Shown here: one piece after another, positions 1 through 6,338 of the stretch
Layout of the letters: every line of letters begins with the position of its first letter
How positions within the stretch are numbered: the stretch's first letter is position 1
NCBI GenBank assembly: GCA_052388455.1
Contig: JBQTIA010000028.1
Coordinates: forward strand, 1 to 9,073
Reading direction: 5' to 3'
Length of the DNA: 9,073 bases
Source of the DNA: CAZSNH01 sp052388455
Lineage (GTDB): Bacteria > Pseudomonadota > Alphaproteobacteria > Rhizobiales > Hyphomicrobiaceae
Translations under genes and position numbers: made by a program
The notes under the pieces: model-generated
Seen by the model: the letters and a program-made list of their open reading frames with translations, nothing else
The model's database searches: none
Told to the model about the DNA's origin: nothing

Positions 1-1220
1 ACCACGGCGACCAAACCCGCCGCGGTGACACTCGACAGTGACGGCCGGTTCCGGAGGACGAGGGTGACGGACAGGCTCAGGCCAATCGCGGCGTTGACCA
101 GCACGGCCCAGAAGTACCAGGGCCACAAATCCCAGTCGCTGCTCGTCACTAAAAGCGCATAGAACACCCAGGTCGCGATCGTGGTCGCAAGGCACAGCAG
201 CGGACCTGCCTCGCGCAGTCGACGGGATTCGAAGGCGAGAGCGATGGGAGCCACCACGAAGCCGAGCGCCAGCCATGCCGCCTTGCAGGCGACATAGAGC
301 GGAGCACCGTTGAGATCGATGATCGACGCAAAGGCCACAGCGGAGGGCATCAGTGCCGGATCGGCGATCAGCCGCTTGGCCCGTCCGGAGACGGGCATCA
401 ACTCGCCGGTCACCCAGAGATTGACGCCGAGATAGAGAAGGAGTGGCAGCGCGCCCGCGAGCACGGCCAGCGTCAGGCGGAGGAGCGGCGCTCGCTGAGT
501 CGCGTCGCGTAGCCGACCGTTGGCCACCAGCAGTCCGAGCAGCACGAGGCCCCACGCCACGACGAACAGGATGGCGTCGAGCCGGCTCAGCACGAGCAGA
601 GACGCCAGCAGTGACGCAACGAGCCCATCGCGAAAAGAGGGCACTCGGGCCGCTGCGAGCTGCTCCGCCATCGCCAGCATCCGCGCGAGCACGAAGGGCA
701 CCAGCATGAGCGTCAGCGCCACTTCCATGCCGCGCGCGCCGATTTCCAGCCCGCAGAACTGGTAGAAAGCGGCTGCGGCGCCGGCGGCCAGCATCCGATG
801 CGACGGTTTCGCATCGCCCAGTAAACTGGTCTGCGAGAGCAGGGCGAAGAGGCGAAACGACCCGATCGTGATCGCTACGGCCGCGATGGTGACAACAGCC
901 AGATGAAAACCGAACGACCCGATCGGCAGAACGCTGCCGATGGCGATGACGACGGCCATCCACAGCGGATGGAAGCCGTTGGTCGTGGTCACCCCGTCGA
1001 AGGTGAAGGCGCCCCGCTCCACGACATTGCGCGCGACCTCGAAATAATAGAATGCGTCGTCCTCGAAACGGGCCAGCGGGTCGAACACGCCGAGGTCGCT
1101 CGGCACGAAGACGTAGCGCACGAACTGCGCGGCCGCATAGGCGAGGACGGCGCCGACGATCAGAGGGATCAGACGGCCGCCGGCGGCCGGCTCGGTCCAT
1201 GTCGAGGTGGTCTGAGCCAC
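1..1220 (-). CDS. GT-C fold membrane glycosyltransferase-like protein (3' end off window)
   Basis: The frame is open from a GTG at 1220 to the left edge, giving about 406 residues with no stop; the C-terminus is missing. The GTG is chosen because GAGGA lies 9 bases upstream and no in-frame ATG precedes the first membrane segment. The protein is strongly hydrophobic with many predicted membrane helices. After the first helix comes an acidic loop, EDDAFYYFEVARN (Asp54-Asp55), then TFDGVTTTNGFHPLW. Further on are GMEVAL, LSRLD and a loop with PVSGRAK. This layout, with acidic residues in the first extracytoplasmic loop, is that of GT-C transferases using polyprenyl-phosphate sugars (family knowledge). 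It is third in the leftward operon, 17 bases after the polymerase stop, and shares its motifs with the operon's first gene. Given the divergent DPA-type cassette, a polyprenyl-phospho-arabinose-dependent arabinofuranosyltransferase is the leading inference; another pentose or hexose donor is possible. Confidence 0.8.
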   Translation of the reverse strand, partial: MAQTTSTWTEPAAGGRLIPLIVGAVLAYAAAQFVRYVFVPSDLGVFDPLARFEDDAFYYFEVARNVVERGAFTFDGVTTTNGFHPLWMAVVIAIGSVLPIGSFGFHLAVVTIAAVAITIGSFRLFALLSQTSLLGDAKPSHRMLAAGAAAAFYQFCGLEIGARGMEVALTLMLVPFVLARMLAMAEQLAAARVPSFRDGLVASLLASLLVLSRLDAILFVVAWGLVLLGLLVANGRLRDATQRAPLLRLTLAVLAGALPLLLYLGVNLWVTGELMPVSGRAKRLIADPALMPSAVAFASIIDLNGAPLYVACKAAWLALGFVVAPIALAFESRRLREAGPLLCLATTIATWVFYALLVTSSDWDLWPWYFWAVLVNAAIGLSLSVTLVLRNRPSLSSVTAAGLVAV

Positions 1221-1237
1221 GTGGGGCAATCCTCGAG

Positions 1238-2587
1238 TTAGACCGGCGCCGGGCCGGTGGCGACGCGCCGTCGCGGTCTGAGCCTCAGCGGTTCGGCCGG
1301 AGTCGTGAACCGGTCCGCCGCAGGCGTCTGCCGCAAAAGCGTCAACAGCATGAGAACGAAGATGGTGAAGACCGGACTTTTGGCGGAGAGGCTGACCGAG
1401 GTCAGGGCGACGATGAAAAAGTACGCGAGAACGGCCCCGCCGCCGGGTCGCACGGCGCGCGCCACCTCGATACAGAAGGCGGCCAGCGCCGGCAGGAACA
1501 CCATAGTGGCGATGATGCCGTAGGTCAGCAGGTACTGCACCAGGAAGCTCTCGATACCGAAGTCGGTGCCGTAGAGTCGCGCCCAGGTGGCGACCAGCCC
1601 GGGGTCCGGAGCAAACACCAGATCGTGCCAGTTCTGATGGCGGAACAGCTCGAACATCACGATGCGCGTGTCGGCGCTGCCGGTATCGTCGGTGACCCGG
1701 TTGAGGAATGTATCGAAGAATCCGACCTCGTGAAGCACCAGTCCGATCACGGCCACGACGGGCAGCACGACGAGGCCAACCAGCACGCCGTTTGCGTCGA
1801 ACCTCGCTCCTCTGGCGATGGCGAGGGCCCGGCGCAGGCCATACAGGATTAGAAATGCAATCAGCAGCGCCGTCGCCGCCCGCCCGCCGAACACCGCCAT
1901 GCCGGCTGCGCCGACGAGAAAAAGCAGCGGCCGCAGGATCGCGGGCAGGTCTCGCCCGCCTCCGAGCGCCAGCGTCAGAAGATAACTTCCGGTCAGCACC
2001 GCATTGGCCAGAGGATGGCCCATAAGCGCGGTGGAGCGCATCTCATCCTCGACCACCTCGCCGTTGAGCGTCAGCGGTGTCAGGCGGAAGTCCAGGCTCG
2101 CCTCGCCGATGGCGATCACGGAGTTGACCAGAAACGCCAAGTGCACGAGGAGCGCCAGACGCCGCAACAGGTCGTCGCGTGCATCCTCCAACAGGATCAG
2201 CAGCAGCAGCGGCGGGCCGAAGGTCTCGAGGAAGATCGTGAACGGCACCTGCACCACGCGGGCCGCATAGACGGCCATAAACGCGATCCCTGAGAGATAG
2301 ACGACGAGCAGGCCGTGCGTGTGTGCCATCTCGATGACGGCACTCAGCGGATTGCCGCGCCCTGCCAGCACCCAGAGAAAGACCAGGATCAGCAGCAGCG
2401 TGGCCGGATGGAATTTCTCGATCGCGCCACTGCCGGTATCGTCGTACTGCCAGCCGAACAGGATGAGGGCCAGCGGCGAGACGGTCAGGTACATCAGCGC
2501 GATGACCTGCAGACCAAGGCCGGCGATGGTTCCGAGCCCGAGCGCAGACACCGGCTGCGCCGATCCGAGGTGCCCTGCGCGGCTCAT
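1238..2587 (-). CDS. Wzy / O-antigen ligase / VpsF-like polysaccharide polymerase
   Basis: A 449-residue integral membrane protein with about 10-12 predicted helices. The reading frame stays open further upstream to 2713, but I start at the ATG at 2587. That ATG overlaps the upstream stop as ATGA, and the upstream extension is Arg/Pro-rich, non-hydrophobic and lies inside the preceding gene. Features typical of Wzy/WaaL-type proteins are short cytoplasmic turns, a GGRAATALL segment opening a mid-protein helix, and one large hydrophilic loop in the C-terminal half (around TDDTGSADTRIVMFELF to LYGTDFGIESF) before the last helices. Such proteins polymerise or ligate undecaprenyl-linked glycans at the periplasmic face. 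VpsF-type annotation is my best family guess from overall layout; sequence conservation in this superfamily is low. It sits between two GT-C genes, implying that the glycans they build are assembled into or attached to a polymer. The C-terminal tail is basic and Arg/Pro-rich. Confidence 0.72.
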   Translation of the reverse strand: MSRAGHLGSAQPVSALGLGTIAGLGLQVIALMYLTVSPLALILFGWQYDDTGSGAIEKFHPATLLLILVFLWVLAGRGNPLSAVIEMAHTHGLLVVYLSGIAFMAVYAARVVQVPFTIFLETFGPPLLLLILLEDARDDLLRRLALLVHLAFLVNSVIAIGEASLDFRLTPLTLNGEVVEDEMRSTALMGHPLANAVLTGSYLLTLALGGGRDLPAILRPLLFLVGAAGMAVFGGRAATALLIAFLILYGLRRALAIARGARFDANGVLVGLVVLPVVAVIGLVLHEVGFFDTFLNRVTDDTGSADTRIVMFELFRHQNWHDLVFAPDPGLVATWARLYGTDFGIESFLVQYLLTYGIIATMVFLPALAAFCIEVARAVRPGGGAVLAYFFIVALTSVSLSAKSPVFTIFVLMLLTLLRQTPAADRFTTPAEPLRLRPRRRVATGPAPV

Positions 2588-4236
2588 GGCGACGCCCCGA
2601 CCGGCGCAGCCGGGATCGGCGCCGTCAGGCAGGCAAGGTCGACGCGGAAGTGCGTCAGCGGGACACCCTCGAAGCGACGCTCGGGCGCGAAGGTTCGCTG
2701 CGCCGTGGAGCAAGCTGCGAAGCGGCCCTCGACCATGCCACCCCTGCGCCCGGCGGGGTTGGTCAGCACAGTCGGGAAGTCGACCAAATTCGTGATGCCG
2801 CGCTCGGCGACGTAGTCGTGCAGTCGTCCGTCGACGACGTAGGGATAGACGGAGTCGTTGACGAGACCGTCGAGGTTGACGACCGGGCGACCCATGAAAT
2901 AGCTCAGGATGCCAGCGTTCCAGGCGCCGACGGGGGCGATCTCGGGATGACCGCGCAGAGTGCGACCAGCCTCAACCATGGCTGGCGCCCACGTCCACGG
3001 CGGCGTGGCGAACTGCCAGACGGCGGCGATCACGAAAGCGCCGACCGCCAGCGGACGGAGAACGGCGAGCGAGGCAGGGAGCGCCGCCCAGGCGGCCGAG
3101 AGCAGCACGGCCACGGCCGCGAAAAAGTTGGCCGAGTACCAGTACTGCACCGAGCCGTTGAGCGCATAGACGGCGATATATCCCGCGATGATCAGCAGGC
3201 AGCCGGGGACCAGCGGGTTGTCCAGCATCGCTCGCACCCGGCCCGCACGGAACAACAGAGTGCCGATGATGGCCAGCCCGACGAGCACGACCGGCCGCGG
3301 AAGCACAGCGGGGCCGGAAAGCTCGATCACGCGCGCGATACCCGGCAGCAGCGTGTAGCCCAGCGTCTCGGCCCAGAAGTGCTTGATGCTGGCGCTCTTC
3401 TGCACGTAGGCACCGGTGAAGGCGTGCGTGTGCAGGGCCACCAGCACTTCCCCCGCCAGCGCGCCGATACACAGCAGGACCGCCGTCCGCAACGCGGCCC
3501 TGTCCAGCTTGCCGTGCCACCACATGTGTCCGATCAGTCCGGCCAGCAGCGCGAACGGCATCGCACCCCAGTCGGATCGTGAAAGCACGCCGAGGACACC
3601 GACAGAGACGGCGAGGCCGCCGATCGCAAGCCGTGACGAGCCTGTGCTCACCGCACGGCCGCGGTCACCCATCCCCGCCGTCAGCAGGGAGAAGGCTGCT
3701 GCGGAAAAGAAGATCGCGAAGCAGGCTTCCATCGGAAAGCCCGGCAGGCGTACGCCTACGGCCGAGAGTGCCACGAGCACCAACGCCGTGTTACCGGCTG
3801 CAAACCCGAGCGTCCGGTTGACCTCGGCCAGAAGATAGACAGATCCGGCAATCAGCGCCGTGTTGATCAGGACGACCAGGAGATAAGTCGCTTCCAGCCC
3901 TATGTCCGGCGCCAGCCAGTAGAGCCCGGCCAGCAGGTAGCCATAGAGGATGTGAAAGCCGCTGGCCGCGTGCTGGCCATCGAAGGTCCACCATCCCTCG
4001 GTCGCGAAATTGCGGGCCAGTACCAGATAGTAGAAGGCGTCGTCCGGCACCCGCTCGACAATGGCGTCCGTGCCGAGCAGCAGCGGCGCCAGATTGTAGA
4101 TCGCCAGCACGAGCGCCGCGAGCAGCCCTGCGGTGGCCGACGAGGGGGCCTCCCGGATCCGCTCGGACCATGCCTCGATAGCTCCCTGGCGCACGGCCTG
4201 TCCTTCGTCACGGTCCACGGCGGCGGCCTGCCTCAT
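2584..4236 (-). CDS. GT-C fold membrane glycosyltransferase-like protein, first gene of leftward operon
   Basis: A 550-residue protein with a hydrophilic N-terminus of about 35 residues, then about 10-11 membrane helices and a soluble C-terminal portion from roughly residue 437. The ATG at 4236 has AGGTG seven bases upstream. The first loop carries VPDDAFYYLVLARN (Asp65-Asp66) followed by TFDGQHAASGFH; later come FPMEACFAIF, LSRSDW and a loop with SASIKH. These match, in order, motifs in the protein ending the operon, so the two are paralogues. The C-terminal part contains NAGILSYF then NLDGLVND (about residues 454-461) and a Tyr/Asp-rich stretch, a pattern I associate with the exported domain of large GT-C proteins. 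The stop overlaps the polymerase ATG by four bases, implying translational coupling. Inferred role: transfer of a polyprenyl-phosphate sugar, plausibly D-arabinofuranose, onto a periplasmic acceptor. Donor and acceptor cannot be read from sequence. Confidence 0.8.
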   Translation of the reverse strand: MRQAAAVDRDEGQAVRQGAIEAWSERIREAPSSATAGLLAALVLAIYNLAPLLLGTDAIVERVPDDAFYYLVLARNFATEGWWTFDGQHAASGFHILYGYLLAGLYWLAPDIGLEATYLLVVLINTALIAGSVYLLAEVNRTLGFAAGNTALVLVALSAVGVRLPGFPMEACFAIFFSAAAFSLLTAGMGDRGRAVSTGSSRLAIGGLAVSVGVLGVLSRSDWGAMPFALLAGLIGHMWWHGKLDRAALRTAVLLCIGALAGEVLVALHTHAFTGAYVQKSASIKHFWAETLGYTLLPGIARVIELSGPAVLPRPVVLVGLAIIGTLLFRAGRVRAMLDNPLVPGCLLIIAGYIAVYALNGSVQYWYSANFFAAVAVLLSAAWAALPASLAVLRPLAVGAFVIAAVWQFATPPWTWAPAMVEAGRTLRGHPEIAPVGAWNAGILSYFMGRPVVNLDGLVNDSVYPYVVDGRLHDYVAERGITNLVDFPTVLTNPAGRRGGMVEGRFAACSTAQRTFAPERRFEGVPLTHFRVDLACLTAPIPAAPVGASP

Positions 4237-4239
4237 TGC

Positions 4240-4253
4240 GAAACACCTGTTTC
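4240..4253. repeat. Short palindrome overlapping the ribosome-binding site of the leftward operon
   Basis: GAAACA-CC-TGTTTC is a perfect 6-base inverted repeat with a 2-base centre. It covers the AGGTG ribosome-binding segment of the gene starting at 4236. It could be an operator half-site pair or a small occluding hairpin, or it could be chance. No second copy was seen in the window. Confidence 0.3.
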
Positions 4254-4489
4254 AATCCCGTGCGAGAGAGGCAAGTCCCGTTCCATGCTGGCGGGCGCGT
4301 GGCCGGCAATTGAACCTCCGCCAGCTTGACCGGCGACGAACAGCATTATTGGCGGTTTAACCTGATGATGTTTGGATGTTTCTCATAAGTCCGTTGCGCA
4401 TGCACCGCTCAAAGTCCATTTCGTCGCGGCGCAAGCCTGCGGCGCGACAGGCGAAACCGGCAAGGACCGTATGCAAACCGCTACCCAAC

Positions 4490-4494
4490 GGAGG
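4490..4494 (+). promoter_or_regulatory. Strong Shine-Dalgarno deciding the UbiA fusion start
   Basis: GGAGG lies six bases before the GTG at 4501, the best ribosome-binding site in the window. The competing ATG at 4471 has only AAGGA with a 4-base gap. The GTG start places the HAD motif DLDGT about ten residues from the N-terminus, which is usual for HAD-UbiA fusions. Confidence 0.65.
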
Positions 4495-4500
4495 CCGGAC

Positions 4501-5919
4501 GTGACGAGCCCGGTTCCCCTGATCGTCGATCTCGACGGAACGCTGATCCAGTCCGATCTCCTTGTCGAGTCGGCGTTCAGCGCGCTCGCCGCCGAGCCAT
4601 TGGCGTTGCTCGACCTGCTGGCCGCCTTGCCGCACGGCCGCGCGGCGCTGAAAGAGCAGGCGGCGAACCGGGCACAGATCGACGTCACGACGCTTCCCTA
4701 CGACGACGCCGTGTTGAGCCTCATCCGCAAGGCGCGAGACGCAGGGCGGCCGGTCTATCTCGCCTCCGCCAGCCACGAGAAGCTGGTCGAGCAGGTGGCC
4801 CGCCATCTCGGCCTCTTCGACGGCTGGTTCGGCTCGTCGGGTTTGATCAACCTCAAGTCCGAGAAGAAAGCCGAGCGCCTGGTCGAGCAATTCGGCGACA
4901 AGGGCTTCGATTACCTCGGTAACGACGCGGCCGATCTCGAAGTGTGGCGGCGGGCACGGCGGGCGATCGCGGTGCGCACGCCGGAAAGTGTTCGCGAGAA
5001 ACTCGCCGTCAGTCATCCGGAAGCCGAATTCATCGCGTCCCCCGCAACCGGATGGCGTCCCTGGCTCAAGCTGCTGCGCGTGCACCAGTACGCCAAGAAC
5101 CTGCTCGTCTTCGTGCCGCTGGTCGCCGCCCACGCCTTCGCGACCGGCCAAATCGTCAGCGCCGTTCTCGCTTTCGTGGCATTCTCGCTCTGCGCCTCCG
5201 GCGTCTACATCCTGAACGATCTTATCGACCTCGGCGCCGACCGCGCCCACCCGAGCAAGAAGAACAGGCCTCTGGCTGCCGGAACCGTGCCCATCCTGCA
5301 GGCCCTGGTCGCGGCGCCGGCCCTCATCGTCACCGCATTCGTGATCGCGGCCGCCACGTCGGGCATGTTCGCCGCCATGCTTGCGATCTATTTCGGGCTG
5401 ACGCTCGCCTATTCGTTCTGGCTGAAGCGCAAGATGCTGCTCGACGCCGTGGCACTCGCGGGCCTCTACACGCTGCGCGTCATCGGCGGCGCGACGGCCA
5501 TCGCCGTGCCGGTGTCCCGCTGGCTGCTGGCATTCTCACTCTTCATCTTCATGTCGCTGGCGCTGGTGAAGCGCTATGTGGAGCTGGCCAAGCTGCTCGA
5601 CCGCGGCCTGCCGAACCCGACAAACCGCGCCTACGAGAAGGGCGACCTCCCCGTCATCGCTTCGCTGGCAGCGGCGGCCGGCTACAACGCCGTCATCGTG
5701 CTGGCGCTCTACGTTTCGTCCGACGCCATGACAGGGCTCTATCGGCGGCCGGAGTTCCTCTGGCTCGTGTGCCCCATCGTCATGTACTGGGTCTCGCGGT
5801 TGCTGCTGAAGGCCCACCGCCGGCAGATCGACGACGATCCCGTCGTCTTCGCGCTCAAGGATCGCGTCAGCCTTGCGGTCGCGCTTTCTATCGGCGTGCT
5901 CGGCGTGCTCGCGATATGA
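4501..5919 (+). CDS. HAD phosphatase-UbiA prenyltransferase fusion, DPPR synthase-like
   Basis: A 472-residue two-domain protein. Residues 1 to about 175 are a HAD-type phosphatase: DLDGT with Asp10 and Asp12, a motif II Ser near 89 (YLASAS), a Lys near 119-123, and GNDAAD at 140-145. Residues from about 185 are a UbiA membrane domain with several helices. Its first Asp-rich motif is NDLIDLGADRAHP (239-251), followed by KKNRP; its second region is YSFWLKRKMLLD (304-315). The spacing NDxxDxxxDRxHPxK is that of decaprenyl-phosphate phosphoribosyltransferase (Rv3806c), which joins PRPP to decaprenyl phosphate, rather than of quinone-pathway UbiA enzymes. Inferred role: making polyprenylphosphoryl-5-phosphoribose, with the HAD domain possibly removing the 5-phosphate, a step assigned to a separate protein in mycobacteria. 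First gene of the rightward operon; its TGA overlaps the next ATG by four bases. Starts at 4471 or 4372 are possible but less well supported. Confidence 0.85.
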   Translation: MTSPVPLIVDLDGTLIQSDLLVESAFSALAAEPLALLDLLAALPHGRAALKEQAANRAQIDVTTLPYDDAVLSLIRKARDAGRPVYLASASHEKLVEQVARHLGLFDGWFGSSGLINLKSEKKAERLVEQFGDKGFDYLGNDAADLEVWRRARRAIAVRTPESVREKLAVSHPEAEFIASPATGWRPWLKLLRVHQYAKNLLVFVPLVAAHAFATGQIVSAVLAFVAFSLCASGVYILNDLIDLGADRAHPSKKNRPLAAGTVPILQALVAAPALIVTAFVIAAATSGMFAAMLAIYFGLTLAYSFWLKRKMLLDAVALAGLYTLRVIGGATAIAVPVSRWLLAFSLFIFMSLALVKRYVELAKLLDRGLPNPTNRAYEKGDLPVIASLAAAAGYNAVIVLALYVSSDAMTGLYRRPEFLWLVCPIVMYWVSRLLLKAHRRQIDDDPVVFALKDRVSLAVALSIGVLGVLAI

Positions 5920-6338
5920 GCCCTGCCATGCCCTGGCTGGACCACCAGTTCGCACGCTACATCCTGTTCGCGGTGGTCGCGACGGCGGCCAATATCGCGA
6001 GCCAGGAGATTGCGATCCGCCTCTCCCCGGTCGCCGCGCTGCCGGTCTCTATTCTCGCCGGCACCATCGTCGGATTTGCGGTCAAGTACGTGCTCGACAA
6101 GCTCTACGTCTTCGACGACGCCTATACGGGACACTCGGAGGAGGCCCGCAAGATTGCGCTCTACGGCGCATTCTCCGTTCTCACCACGCTGATCTTCTGG
6201 GGCTTCGAGCTGGCCTTCTGGCGGATCTGGGAGACCTCGGCGGCCAAGTACACGGGCGCCGTGCTCGGCCTCGCCATCGGTTATGCCGCCAAATTCCTTC
6301 TCGACCGACGCTACGTGTTCCGGAGCCCCCGGCCGTGA
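5916..6338 (+). CDS. GtrA-family small membrane protein
   Basis: A 140-residue protein with four predicted membrane helices, the usual size and topology for GtrA. Each half ends in the same signature: KYVLDKLYVF at residues 57-66 and KFLLDRRYVF at 126-135, so an internal duplication is visible. GtrA proteins are linked to polyprenyl-phosphate sugars. They have been proposed as flippases or as scaffolds, and the mycobacterial homologue Rv3789 sits directly upstream of dprE1. Here it holds the same place, between UbiA and DprE1. The ATG at 5916 overlaps the upstream stop as ATGA with no clear ribosome-binding site, suggesting reinitiation; an in-frame ATG at 5928 is an alternative. Inferred role: moving polyprenylphosphoryl-arabinose across the membrane or organising the enzymes around it. 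Confidence 0.88.
   Translation: MSPAMPWLDHQFARYILFAVVATAANIASQEIAIRLSPVAALPVSILAGTIVGFAVKYVLDKLYVFDDAYTGHSEEARKIALYGAFSVLTTLIFWGFELAFWRIWETSAAKYTGAVLGLAIGYAAKFLLDRRYVFRSPRP

Larger units (their letters stand above)
4237..4500. promoter_or_regulatory. Divergent intergenic region carrying the promoters of both operons
   Basis: About 260 bases separate the two divergent operons, so promoters for both directions should lie here. The strongest -35-like hexamer on the plus strand is TTGACC at 4326-4331, but only a poor -10 (TATTGG, 15-base spacing) follows, so I do not assign a promoter. A CCGCCA/TGGCGG inverted repeat (4318-4323 and 4350-4355) flanks that hexamer. A second palindrome lies next to the leftward start. 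A frame is open from an ATG at 4372 into the UbiA gene, but its extra N-terminal residues show no family similarity that I recognise, so it is treated as leader. Confidence 0.5.

Noticed and set aside
2588..2713. N-terminal extension of the polymerase gene to an upstream start at 2713
   Set aside because: The added 42 residues are Arg/Pro/Cys-rich, lie antiphase within the preceding GT-C gene, and the ATG at 2587 makes a clean ATGA junction.
2650..3582. 310-codon plus-strand frame opposite the GT-C gene
   Set aside because: It is charged, low-complexity shadow sequence without motifs; the minus strand has a coherent membrane protein with family motifs.
4326..4352. TTGACC/TATTGG as a promoter for the rightward operon
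   Set aside because: The -10 is poor and the 15-base spacing short; in GC-rich alphaproteobacterial DNA this is not enough to call a promoter.
4372..4500. N-terminal extension of the HAD-UbiA protein to ATG 4372
   Set aside because: The extra residues lack domain similarity, and the GTG at 4501 has a far better ribosome-binding site and the usual distance to DLDGT. The ATG at 4471 remains possible.
4357..5250. 297-codon open frame on the minus strand opposite the UbiA gene
   Set aside because: Its composition is Glu/Gln/Arg/Asp-rich as expected from antisense of a GC-rich gene, with no domain; the plus strand encodes clear HAD and UbiA motifs.
4944..5915. Upstream part of the long plus-strand frame containing the GtrA protein
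   Set aside because: This part is an Arg-rich out-of-frame reading of UbiA; the GtrA-like sequence starts only at the ATG at 5916.
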